A stretch of 64,000 nucleotides of DNA from M3007 sp044230315 (lineage in GTDB: Bacteria; Bacteroidota; Bacteroidia; Chitinophagales; Saprospiraceae), in the NCBI GenBank assembly GCA_044230315.1, contig JBGARJ010000003.1, positions 62,001 to 126,000 on the forward strand. Direction: 5' to 3'. Both the position numbers and the translations under genes were made by a program. Under the pieces are notes generated by a model. It did no database searches and was not told the DNA's origin. It saw nothing but the letters and a program-made list of their open reading frames with translations. Shown here one piece after another: positions 1 to 8,132 of the stretch (within the stretch, counting starts at the first letter, position 1; each line of letters begins with the position of its first letter).

Positions 1-1
1 A

Positions 2-1615
2 ACGGAGAAGAACACGGATGCCATGCAATTGGCTGTTGGAAAACTAAACCGGCTACTGGACAAAATCCAGGAAGGGGGCGGCAAAAAACGCCTGGAAAAA
101 TTACATGCCGAAGGCAAAATGAGCGCGCGGGAACGAATCGCCTATTTGCTGGATGCCGGTAAGCCGCAAATCGAAATCGGGGCGTTTGCCGGTTTCGACA
201 TGTATGAAGAATACGGCGGCTGCCCTGCCGGAGGTGTGGTGGTGGTGATCGGCTATGTTCGGGGGCGCCAATGCATCGTGGTGGCCAACGACGCCACGGT
301 AAAGGCAGGCGCCTGGTTTCCGGTAACCGGCAAGAAAAACCTGCGGGCCCAGGAAATCGCCATGGAAAACCGGCTACCGATCATTTACCTGGTCGACAGT
401 GCGGGGGTGTTTTTGCCCATGCAAGACGAGATTTTTCCGGATAAAGAGCATTTTGGGCGTATTTTTCGCAACAACGCCCGCCTCTCCTCGGCTGGCATCC
501 CGCAAATTGCCGCGATCATGGGCAGCTGCGTGGCCGGCGGCGCTTACCTGCCCATCATGTCCGACGAAGCCCTGATCGTGGAAGGAACCGGTTCGGTCTT
601 TCTTGCCGGCCCCTACCTGGTGAAGGCCGCTATCGGCGAGGAAGCCGATAAAGAAACTTTGGGCGGCGCCGCCACGCATTCGGAAATCTCCGGCGTGACC
701 GACTATAAAATGCCCGACGATAAAACCTGCCTCGATACCATTAAGGATTTGATGGACAAAATGGGGCGTTCCGATACGGCGGGTTTTGACCGCGACACGC
801 CTCAATCGCCCGCGGGTGCGCACAACGATTTATTTGCCCTTTACCCGGAGAACGGCGCCAAGCCCTACGACACCCTCGAATTGGTGCGCCGGCTGGTCGA
901 TGGCGGGCATCTGACCCAATACAAAGAGCACTATGGTAAAACGATCCTGTGCGCCTATGCGCGCATCGATGGCTGGGCGGTGGGTATCGTGGCCAATAAT
1001 CGTCAGGTGGTGAAGAATGCCAGGGGGGAAATTCAATTCGGCGGCGTGATCTATTCTGATTCGGCCGACAAGGCTACCCGGTTTATCCTGAATTGCAACC
1101 AAAAGAAAATCCCACTGGTTTTTTTGCACGACGTGACGGGTTTTATGGTCGGCACGCGCTCCGAACAAGGCGGTATCATCAAGGACGGGGCTAAGATGGT
1201 GAACGCCGTGGCCAACAGTACCGTGCCCAAATTCAGCGTGGTGATCGGCAACTCCTACGGCGCCGGCAATTATGCCATGTGCGGCAAGGCGTACGACCCG
1301 CGGCTCATTGTGGCCTGGCCCTCGGCCAAAATAGCCGTGATGGGCGGCGAACAGGCGGCAAAAGTGTTGACCCAAATCCAGGTACAATCCCTCAAAGATA
1401 AAGGGCAAGCGCCCGACCCGGAAGGGGAGCGCGCATTGTTCGAAACCATTCGGCAGCGCTACGAAACGCAAACCACCCCGTACTACGCCGCGGCCCGGCT
1501 TTGGGTGGATGCCATTATCGACCCCCGGGATACCCGCCAGTGGATCAGCATGGGAATAGAAGCCGCCAACAATGCACCGGTGGAAAAATTTAACCCCGGG
1601 GTAATTCAGGTGTGA
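2..1615 (+). CDS. acyl-CoA carboxylase carboxyltransferase (beta) subunit, 5' end outside window
   Basis: Beta subunit of a biotin-dependent acyl-CoA carboxylase, which moves carboxyl from carboxybiotin to an acyl-CoA. The two crotonase-like halves are visible. The N-half has GSCVAGGAYLPIMSDE (about residues 166-181 counted from the ATG at 23) and the C-half has GNSYGAGNYAMCGKAYDPR (about 408-426). The wording of the N-half motif and of HSEISGVTDY resembles methylcrotonyl-CoA carboxylase more than propionyl-CoA carboxylase, so a branched-chain acyl substrate is likely but unproven. The frame is open to base 2 and reads TEKNTDA before the ATG at 23. Relatives carry a similar stretch ahead of this point, so the real start is probably left of the window. 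The gene converges with the next one, with 8 bases between stops. Confidence 0.9.
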   Translation, partial: TEKNTDAMQLAVGKLNRLLDKIQEGGGKKRLEKLHAEGKMSARERIAYLLDAGKPQIEIGAFAGFDMYEEYGGCPAGGVVVVIGYVRGRQCIVVANDATVKAGAWFPVTGKKNLRAQEIAMENRLPIIYLVDSAGVFLPMQDEIFPDKEHFGRIFRNNARLSSAGIPQIAAIMGSCVAGGAYLPIMSDEALIVEGTGSVFLAGPYLVKAAIGEEADKETLGGAATHSEISGVTDYKMPDDKTCLDTIKDLMDKMGRSDTAGFDRDTPQSPAGAHNDLFALYPENGAKPYDTLELVRRLVDGGHLTQYKEHYGKTILCAYARIDGWAVGIVANNRQVVKNARGEIQFGGVIYSDSADKATRFILNCNQKKIPLVFLHDVTGFMVGTRSEQGGIIKDGAKMVNAVANSTVPKFSVVIGNSYGAGNYAMCGKAYDPRLIVAWPSAKIAVMGGEQAAKVLTQIQVQSLKDKGQAPDPEGERALFETIRQRYETQTTPYYAAARLWVDAIIDPRDTRQWISMGIEAANNAPVEKFNPGVIQV

Positions 1616-1623
1616 ACGGAGGG

Positions 1624-2625
1624 TCAGTTTTCTTGATTGAGATCGAAAAAACCTTGGTGATTCCGTTCAAACTGTCTGATTTCCAAATTGTTATTTCCAA
1701 ATTGCATGCCCCGTGCCGGTGCAAAACCGGCGTCATAAGCATTGACGAGGAGCAGGCCGCCGAAGCATTTGACCAGGAACTTGCCGCTTTCAAAAACGGC
1801 CACTACCGTGCCGGCGGGCCACTTTTCATAGCCGAAATCATGCACGTCAAACACCTGCGCGTCCCATAGGGTGATCGTTTGGTCGCCGACAAACGTGAAG
1901 GCGCCGTTGAAAGGGCGTGTTACTGCGCGGATAAAACGTTCAAGGGCCGTCACATCGAGGCCCCAATCGATCAGGCTGTCCTGCGGGGTGCGTTTCGGGT
2001 AATAGGTCGGTGCCAGGGTGCCGTCCTGTTTGGTTAGCCGGAAATCATTATGCACCAGGTGTTCGATGTTTCGCTCGATGAGGTACTTCATGGCGAGCGT
2101 GTTTTTAAAGTGCATGGTTTCGGCCGTATCCCGGGCAGTGATCTGAAACTTGAACGTATCGACGATGTCGCCCGAGTCCACACCGGGGTCATACCGGAAC
2201 AGGTTGGTATAAAAGGCTTGCCGGCCTTCGATGATCGACCAGTTCATGGGCGAGCGGCCGCGGCCCAGGGGCAGGTTCATTGAACTGCCGTGCATGCCGA
2301 ACGCTCCGATGGAAAGCCCTGCGAGCACCGGTTCGGGGATCAGTCGTTGCCAGCCAATGACAAAAGCGAGGTCGATACCCAGCGACTGGATATAGGCTTG
2401 ATCCGCTTCATGTTTGAGGGAATAGTATTTGGCTTGATAAACGGTTATTCCACGGGCTTCGGCAGCAGCTTTCAGGTCAAAATAATCCGCCACCTCGTGC
2501 TTCTGGCCCGCTTCGGGGCTAATAGTGATGAGGTGGCGGATCTTATACGGAATATTCAGATTATCAAGCAGGAAAAGGGTAGTGGCTTTGCAACCGAACA
2601 CCGCAATTTCATCAAACGCTTTCAT
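1624..2625 (-). CDS. formyltransferase-like protein, probably acting on a sugar nucleotide
   Basis: 333 residues with the formyltransferase N-domain (Fmt/PurN/sugar N-formyltransferase superfamily, folate-dependent formyl transfer to an amine). The core is HGSSMNLPLGRGRSPMNW (about residues 114-131) followed by DPGVDSGDI (about 146-154). These correspond to the catalytic His loop and the catalytic Asp. The Asn that normally sits two residues before the His (N-x-H) reads Gly here (GMH), so catalysis may differ or be lost. The protein is too divergent and too badly placed to be housekeeping Fmt. It overlaps the upstream deacetylase-like gene by 14 bases and is the last gene of the polysaccharide locus, which suggests sugar modification. 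Substrate unknown. Confidence 0.75.
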   Translation of the reverse strand: MKAFDEIAVFGCKATTLFLLDNLNIPYKIRHLITISPEAGQKHEVADYFDLKAAAEARGITVYQAKYYSLKHEADQAYIQSLGIDLAFVIGWQRLIPEPVLAGLSIGAFGMHGSSMNLPLGRGRSPMNWSIIEGRQAFYTNLFRYDPGVDSGDIVDTFKFQITARDTAETMHFKNTLAMKYLIERNIEHLVHNDFRLTKQDGTLAPTYYPKRTPQDSLIDWGLDVTALERFIRAVTRPFNGAFTFVGDQTITLWDAQVFDVHDFGYEKWPAGTVVAVFESGKFLVKCFGGLLLVNAYDAGFAPARGMQFGNNNLEIRQFERNHQGFFDLNQEN

Positions 2626-3394
2626 TAATCTTCCGGAAAGGTATGCAGTTGTTATAAAATTCTGCTTTCAGCGCATTCACGCGCTGGGAGTAGTAGAAGC
2701 GCAGTTTGTCGAAGTTGGTATGCCCGTCGAGCATCCACCAGATCGGGTGGATCAGCACATGCAATGATTTTTGCTGGGCAAACTCCGGTGAGTCGACCGG
2801 GTGGCCGAAACGCCATACGCCGGTGGAATCGGAGAAGTATTTGACATCGCGGAAATACTTGGACTGGTACGTGTGCTCGATGTCGAAGATGGGCGCATCA
2901 TATTCCTGGAAGAAGGTGTTGGGCCGGTGCAGGCTGATAATACCGACTTCCAGGTTGAAGAATTCGCGGAACAGTTTTACTTCGCTTTGCAATCCTTTGT
3001 GAAAATCTTCATAGATCGAAGGATCGAAATGGACGCTCACCATGTGGCCCATTTCGCGGATCAGTTGGATATTTTTGAAATCCTCGGGCGAGAAAATGTT
3101 ATAAAAATTGGAGCGAAGGAGAAAGAAATAAGTGGCTTTAATGCCCAGTTCGGATTCAATGAGGGCTGATTGCAGCGCGAAGTTGGTATCGAAATCAATA
3201 TCATGCCGCAGGGCAATTTGTTTTTTCGGTTGGTTGAGTTCCGGGAAAAAAACAAAGTTGTACCCGTGATCCAAAAAGGTTTGCAGAAAAACAGAGTAAG
3301 AACCGAATCGGTAGTCGGGAAGTTTCCAGTTTCCTTTTTCTATTTCAGCCGGTGCAACGGTTTGTTGACTACGAGAAAGTAGAAAATTTACCAT
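2612..3394 (-). CDS. polysaccharide deacetylase-like protein
   Basis: 260 residues, NodB-fold-like. The best motif is ALRHDIDFD near residue 67, matching the metal-binding and catalytic Asp motif of carbohydrate esterase family 4 in its short RHD(I/V)D form. ATYFFLL follows, as in the family. The usual HSxxH metal motif is not clear; only isolated His residues appear (VSVHFDPS, ISLHRPN). No signal peptide is seen, so it would act in the cytoplasm. The 3' end overlaps the formyltransferase-like gene by 14 bases, so the two are probably translationally coupled and may act in sequence on one sugar amine. Deacetylation is inferred from the fold only. Confidence 0.7.
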   Translation of the reverse strand: MVNFLLSRSQQTVAPAEIEKGNWKLPDYRFGSYSVFLQTFLDHGYNFVFFPELNQPKKQIALRHDIDFDTNFALQSALIESELGIKATYFFLLRSNFYNIFSPEDFKNIQLIREMGHMVSVHFDPSIYEDFHKGLQSEVKLFREFFNLEVGIISLHRPNTFFQEYDAPIFDIEHTYQSKYFRDVKYFSDSTGVWRFGHPVDSPEFAQQKSLHVLIHPIWWMLDGHTNFDKLRFYYSQRVNALKAEFYNNCIPFRKINESV

Positions 3395-3503
3395 AGTTGA
3401 GGTGTTTGCTCTTCATGAAAGTTTCAAGATGAAAAAGCGTGATAAGGATTAAAAACGGATGTAATATGAGTTGATATTCGGCAGATCAACCGGTCGTTTC
3501 GAA

Positions 3504-4598
3504 TCAACAGCTTCGAACCCGTTTGATGAAAATATTATAAAGTGCGGTGAAAAGATACCGGATATCGGTGCGAAGTGGCTGGCGTTGATACGCTAGCAGG
3601 TAGCGCCGCTCGATTTCAACCGTGTCTTCGAGACTTTTGGGGATTTCGACGTAAACCGGTGGGATGAGTCCGGGCTTGAATTTCATGCGGAATTCCTGAA
3701 ATTCTTCCGGGTACAAGCTAAAGTAATGCTTACTTATCGGACGTACACCAAAAATTTTCAAATCCCCCCGAATTAAGTTGTAAAGCATGGGTAATTCGTC
3801 GATCCAGTACTTGCGGAAAATGCGGCCCAAGGTGGTGATCCTCGGGTCGTTATTAAACTTCGAACCTGTTCCGATTCCTCCTGCGCCGTTGCGCTCGTAA
3901 ATGAATTGCTGTACATACTCGGCGTACGGGTACATCGTCCGCAGTTTGTACACCTTCACAATTTTACCGTTTTTACCCACTCGCCGCAATTTGATGAAAG
4001 GGCCGTAAGTGGCCTCCTTATTATAGTCGGGTTCGCCGGTTTTTTCGACTGCAAAATACAGTTTGCCATCCTCCTCCACAGCGTCGAGCAGCTGGAAACC
4101 GCAGGAATACAAACGGCCGTATACTTCCATTTCCGACATGACCCGGTTCCGGCCTTTGGTCAGAAAAAAGTAAGCGCTTTTCAGGTACGGCAGTTTGGGC
4201 CACACCCGTTTGGCTAAGTAGTCAAATGCATAATAAATTTTGTTCAGCGGGCGGGGAAACAGCTTCAGGATACGCTCCTTCCGCCGGGCCGACACTTCCA
4301 CACAACCAATAAAAATGCCGCCATACGACAGGTTTTGGTTGACGGATTCCAGAAACTTATTCACATAGCGGATATCGTTCAACTGGTGTTGATTGATCAC
4401 GCAATGGGTTCCTGCCTCCCGGCCATCGGCTTGACCGGATGGCATCGGCAGAATAGTGTCCAGAACCACAGGCGCCTCCAGCCCATCACTATTGATGCAC
4501 TGGTCCATGAGGCGGACGATCGCAACAGGGAGTTTGCCCTGCCATTCTTCCCGGGACAATGTTTTAGAAAAACTCATTTGGTCAATTACCATGTCCAT
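3504..4598 (-). CDS. polyprenyl-phosphate sugar-1-phosphate transferase-like protein with unusual N-terminus
   Basis: 364 residues. The C-terminal part (about 195-364) is a bacterial sugar transferase domain (PglC/WcaJ superfamily). It shows KVYKLRTMYPYAEYVQ, then IDELPMLYNLIRGDLKIFG (about 263-281) and VRPISKHYFSLYP. The Asp-Glu of DELP is the usual catalytic dyad. In the family this domain starts with a reentrant hydrophobic helix ending in SPGPV.F.Q.R. Here only a short polar GPFIKLRRVGKNGK stands before the LRTM motif. The first 190 residues are soluble-looking, with a possible degenerate methyltransferase-like fold (NLSYGGIFIGCVE). This is probably the initiating or a related glycosyl-phosphate transferase. 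Alternative in-frame ATGs lie at 4592 and 4577. Confidence 0.75.
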   Translation of the reverse strand: MDMVIDQMSFSKTLSREEWQGKLPVAIVRLMDQCINSDGLEAPVVLDTILPMPSGQADGREAGTHCVINQHQLNDIRYVNKFLESVNQNLSYGGIFIGCVEVSARRKERILKLFPRPLNKIYYAFDYLAKRVWPKLPYLKSAYFFLTKGRNRVMSEMEVYGRLYSCGFQLLDAVEEDGKLYFAVEKTGEPDYNKEATYGPFIKLRRVGKNGKIVKVYKLRTMYPYAEYVQQFIYERNGAGGIGTGSKFNNDPRITTLGRIFRKYWIDELPMLYNLIRGDLKIFGVRPISKHYFSLYPEEFQEFRMKFKPGLIPPVYVEIPKSLEDTVEIERRYLLAYQRQPLRTDIRYLFTALYNIFIKRVRSC

Positions 4599-5277
4599 GT
4601 GTCGTGCTATCGTTTAAGTGTTTGGTGAATGTGATTAGTAAAAATGGGTTCAAGCATGATACAGGGGGAGGGGATTAAATATAATTTTCATATAGTCTTA
4701 TTGGATGATATTATATAGTTATTACAATAAAAAGCTATACTGCCGTACGGGGTGCACGCTGTTTCGATAACAAACTGCAGCTTCAGCTCAATATATCAGA
4801 CTGCCTGTGCCTGGAATTTGGGCACACTGTTGCGAATAGGGAAAATACACGCAGGAAGGAGCCCATCCCTGACTTTGTTAGTCCGGCAAAATGGTGAAGG
4901 AGCGTGCAGATTAAAAATCGAAGGGGAACTGACGGGATTCCGCCGATTAGTGCCAGAAGGGACACACCATTGTTGCTTTTGATTAAATAGGTGGGAGGCG
5001 TGCGCAACAATGAGCGAGAAGAAAAGTCAGATGGGCCTCATGGACTAAATCAGACGTACGGATTATGCTATGCAAAGGCGAATTTCATGGTTTTCCGGCT
5101 ATTTTGCAACCTACTGACTTAAAATAATGGTTTATTAATTCAATTTTATATAGTAAAAATAGATAATAAGAATATGATGGTTTAGTAAATTTTTACAGTG
5201 ATAGAATCGTTTAACAATAGAATTTCGCGCCGGCAAAGAACCGGTTCTTCTTTAGGATTCAGCCAAAAGTGTGCCAA
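4599..5277. other. AT-rich spacer inside the polysaccharide locus, no gene seen
   Basis: About 680 bases without a convincing gene. The outer parts (about 4660-4740 and 5110-5220) are strongly AT-rich compared with the flanking genes, and the middle is of mixed composition. Short open frames here (for example 4752-4982 plus and 4783-5010 minus) have no recognisable motif or good start. It may hold the promoter of the 3504-4598 gene and a remnant of lost DNA. Confidence 0.5.
5236..5249. repeat. 14-bp perfect palindrome downstream of the 5278-6084 gene
   Basis: The sequence AAGAACCGGTTCTT is its own reverse complement. It lies 29 bases past the stop codon of the minus-strand gene 5278-6084. 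No T-run follows on the minus strand, so it is not a standard intrinsic terminator. It could be an operator or an RNA end structure. Confidence 0.4.
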
Positions 5278-6084
5278 TCAGTACTTTGCGGAAGGCTGAT
5301 TGGCAACTTTACCCAATCCAGGGGATGTCCGCAGCTTGATCAACCAGTATTTCGCCGTGTTTTTTACGTGTTGGGTGTTTTTTTCGCGTAGCCAAAGAAA
5401 ATAATCATCTGTCCAGCGTTGCGGATGAAAGTTGATCATAGCTTTCCCCGGGAATTGTCCCTGTTGAACGCATTGTATGATCTGCTGCGTAGAGTGGAAC
5501 CGGAGGCTGAAGGGGCTGTTCACTTTATCCCGTACACTGACCGCATGCCCGTCCCAACGCCGGCCGGTATCGGTGAGGTAGAAAATGCTTTGAAAGTCCA
5601 GGTCGAAATACGGTTCTCCAATAATACCATAATCCTGGTAGTTAAAGCGTTTCCAAACGTCTTTGTTGTCAAACTTCGACCGGGGGCTGCCATGCATACA
5701 GATCGTTTTTACCGGAACGATCTTGCGCAATTTTTCCAAGTGGCGCTCAAACAGTTGAATGGCTTTTTCCGGATCGCCTTTGGCAAAGTCCATGTCTTCG
5801 TAGTGGTAGCCGACTTCGTGCCCCAGGTCGTAGATTTCGCGGATCACACCTTCGTCGTAACTTTGGGGCACCATCCGGAAATAATACGACCCTGCGATGC
5901 CTTTCTCGTGCTGGATACGGGCAAATTCCAGGGAATGGAGTTTTCGGTCGTCCACATCGTGCCGCAGCATGATCACGCGTTCGGCAGGATCATGGAGATA
6001 GTCGGAAAACGTTTGAAACCGGTAGCCGGCCGTTTTAAGTTGATCCAGCAATTGCCGGTAAATGCTTACGGTAAAGTCGCGCAT
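5278..6084 (-). CDS. polysaccharide deacetylase-like protein
   Basis: 268 residues with the short NodB-like motif MLRHDVDDRKLHS (about residues 39-51), YYFRMV a little further on, GHEVGYHYEDMDF (about 88-100) and ICMHGSPRSKFD. The RHDVDD motif supplies the catalytic/metal Asp of carbohydrate esterase 4-like folds, and the GYHYE His is a likely metal ligand. It is close in type to 2612-3394. There is no signal peptide. It stands between the AT-rich spacer and the WbpP-like epimerase, 24 bases downstream of it, so probably in the same transcript. Cytoplasmic deacetylation of a sugar nucleotide or lipid-linked sugar is plausible but inferred. Confidence 0.7.
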   Translation of the reverse strand: MRDFTVSIYRQLLDQLKTAGYRFQTFSDYLHDPAERVIMLRHDVDDRKLHSLEFARIQHEKGIAGSYYFRMVPQSYDEGVIREIYDLGHEVGYHYEDMDFAKGDPEKAIQLFERHLEKLRKIVPVKTICMHGSPRSKFDNKDVWKRFNYQDYGIIGEPYFDLDFQSIFYLTDTGRRWDGHAVSVRDKVNSPFSLRFHSTQQIIQCVQQGQFPGKAMINFHPQRWTDDYFLWLREKNTQHVKNTAKYWLIKLRTSPGLGKVANQPSAKY

Positions 6085-6108
6085 AATTCAATTTTCGTTT
6101 GCTTTTTA

Positions 6109-7092
6109 TCAGTGGGCATTGCTTGCAATCTCTGCCGTGTATTTCTTCAGGTTGTATTCAAACACCCGTTTGAGCCCCTCAAACATCCGCACTTGCGGCG
6201 CATAACCCAGTTGACGCCGGATCTTGGAAATGTCGGCTTTCGAGTGCTTTACGTCGCCGGGACGCTCCGGGCCATGAACCGACTCCAGGTGTTTACCCGT
6301 GATTTGCCGGAGCATGTCCACCATTTCGTTGAGCGAAACCTGTTCGCCGCAGGCCACATTGTACACCTGATTCAGGGCTTCCCGGTTATCGGTAAACAAA
6401 GCCAGGTCGTTGGCATGCAGGGCGTTGACCACGTAGGTAAAATCGCGACTGGTAGTGCCGTCGCCATGGATCTGCGGTTGCCGGTCTTCGATGAAGGCCT
6501 TGCAAAAGATGGGTATGACGGCAGCGTATGGATTGTCGGCGTTCTGGCGGGGGCCGAAAATATTGAAATATCGAAGGCCGACGTAGTTCAACCCGTAGGT
6601 GCGGGCGAACACTTCGGCATAGAGTTCGGCGGCATATTTGCTGACGGCATAAGGCGACAATGGCCGGCCAATACGCTCCTCCACTTTGGGCAATTCGGCG
6701 CTGTCGCCGTAGGTGCTGGATGAAAAGGCCAACACTACGCGGTCGACACCGGCCTCTTTGGCGGCGTGTAGGATATTTACCGTACCGCCGACGTTCACCT
6801 CATTGGTCCGGGCAGGGTTTTCAATAGACCGCGGAACGGAGCCCAGCGCAGCCTGATGCGTCACTTTGTGAATGCCGCGCATGGCCCGGGTACAAACGGC
6901 GTAGTCACAGATATCGCCTTTGATAAATTCAAACTTTGGGTGGTGTTCAAATTCGGCGATATTCTCATAATATCCGTTCGACAGGTCGTCGACTACCCGG
7001 ACCAAACCCACCCGCTCATCCTGCAGGTATTTTTCGACCAGATTGGAGCCGATAAATCCGGCTCCGCCTGTGATTAATAAGTTGATTTCCAT
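6109..7092 (-). CDS. wbpP: UDP-N-acetylglucosamine 4-epimerase, WbpP/TviC type
   Basis: 327 residues, extended short-chain dehydrogenase. The NAD motif is TGGAGFIGS (residues 8-16), followed by AALGSVPRSIENP, FSSSTYGDS (about 123-131, active-site Ser) and SPYAVSKYAAELYAEVF (Tyr-x3-Lys near 147-151). GSVPRSI, SSSTYGD and SPYAV(S/T)K are hallmarks of the WbpP group, which interconverts UDP-GlcNAc and UDP-GalNAc or the corresponding uronic acids, rather than of plain GalE. It overlaps the upstream DUF354 gene by 19 bases. In this locus it likely supplies UDP-GalNAc or UDP-GalNAcA for the repeat unit. The exact substrate cannot be read from sequence. Confidence 0.88.
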   Translation of the reverse strand: MEINLLITGGAGFIGSNLVEKYLQDERVGLVRVVDDLSNGYYENIAEFEHHPKFEFIKGDICDYAVCTRAMRGIHKVTHQAALGSVPRSIENPARTNEVNVGGTVNILHAAKEAGVDRVVLAFSSSTYGDSAELPKVEERIGRPLSPYAVSKYAAELYAEVFARTYGLNYVGLRYFNIFGPRQNADNPYAAVIPIFCKAFIEDRQPQIHGDGTTSRDFTYVVNALHANDLALFTDNREALNQVYNVACGEQVSLNEMVDMLRQITGKHLESVHGPERPGDVKHSKADISKIRRQLGYAPQVRMFEGLKRVFEYNLKKYTAEIASNAH

Positions 7093-8132
7093 GATGGATT
7101 CTGGATTGGTACTTTGTTTTTTTGATACCGGTTGACGATGAAATCGTAGTAGTACCGGGTGGCATTTACTTTGGTGTCGAGAAAGGTCTTGCCCCGTTCA
7201 TGGAACACTTCGGGATCCTGCCGGAGCACCTCGTCGACCATGGCAAACACTTTATTCGACTCGGAGGTGTTGAATATGAGCCCGTACTGTTCCATTTCCT
7301 GGCAATTGGGATCTACAAAAGTACTGATATACACGCAAGGAGTCCCCAAAATGCCCGCTTCCACGGCTGTGGTGGTGCCTTCGCTGATCACAATACGGGC
7401 ATAGTTCAGTACATGGTGGAACTTGTCCGGCGGCATTTGAAGACAGTAGGGTTTCAATTCGTCGGCTACACCCCGTTCGGAGGTGATGAACACTTTCATG
7501 CGCTCCGACAGTTTTTTCACCAGCCGGACCTTGTCTTCTCCCGACATGCCTTTGTGCCCTACATCGTGGGTGGCATTCCAGGATATAAAGCGGATAATAG
7601 CGTATTCTTCATCTTCCTTCACACCCAGCCAGGAGCGGATGGAGGGGTCGGGTGTAAAAAATTCGGGGTGCAGGTAGGCGATTTCGTGGTAGCCGTTGTA
7701 CCGGATTTGCCGTTTGCCGAGGTCTTTGGGCAATACCTCAGGCGTTAGGATGGCATCGGTAAAAGGCCGGTAAAGGATCACTTGTTCCATGTTCCCCGTA
7801 TCTTCGATAGCCAGGTTCTTGGCGCCCAGCAAAAATGCAGCATGCGCCGCATAGGGGGTGCCGTGGCTGACAAACAAGTCAGGTTTGAACCGCAATCCGG
7901 TCAAAAACATCTGGATGTCGTATTTGACCAAACCCCAGAGCTTTCCGTACAAACTCCGGTAGTGTTTTCCGAAACAAACGTACGGGAAGCCTTCCGCCTT
8001 CAACAAATCGAGTTCAAACTCTTTGTCGCGTGCGGTGAACAGCACTTCATTGCCATCTTTCATCAGCAGGCGGGCGAGGTGCTTGAACAGGTGCACGTGG
8101 GCGGGATGTCCAATGTCGAATATTACTCTCAT
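7074..8132 (-). CDS. DUF354 family protein, GT-B-like
   Basis: 352 residues of the DUF354 family, proteins with a glycosyltransferase-B/UDP-GlcNAc 2-epimerase-like fold common in polysaccharide loci. The opening MRVIFDIGHPAHVHLFKHLA is typical. A middle GxT-like segment (SEGTTTAVEAGILGTPCVY, about residues 258-276) resembles the nucleotide-binding loop of GT-B enzymes. No signal peptide. Its ATG overlaps the stop of the upstream acyltransferase gene (TAATG), so translation is probably coupled. A role as glycosyltransferase is inferred; the family has no settled activity that I can name with certainty. Confidence 0.8.
   Translation of the reverse strand: MRVIFDIGHPAHVHLFKHLARLLMKDGNEVLFTARDKEFELDLLKAEGFPYVCFGKHYRSLYGKLWGLVKYDIQMFLTGLRFKPDLFVSHGTPYAAHAAFLLGAKNLAIEDTGNMEQVILYRPFTDAILTPEVLPKDLGKRQIRYNGYHEIAYLHPEFFTPDPSIRSWLGVKEDEEYAIIRFISWNATHDVGHKGMSGEDKVRLVKKLSERMKVFITSERGVADELKPYCLQMPPDKFHHVLNYARIVISEGTTTAVEAGILGTPCVYISTFVDPNCQEMEQYGLIFNTSESNKVFAMVDEVLRQDPEVFHERGKTFLDTKVNATRYYYDFIVNRYQKNKVPIQNPSWKSTY

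Noticed and set aside
4752..4982. 76-codon frame in the AT-rich spacer
   Set aside because: No hydrophobic, domain or codon-use signal and an equally open antisense frame; not reported as a gene.
5419..6723. 434-codon plus-strand frame across the deacetylase-like and epimerase genes
   Set aside because: It crosses two well-recognised minus-strand genes and their junction; no family features.
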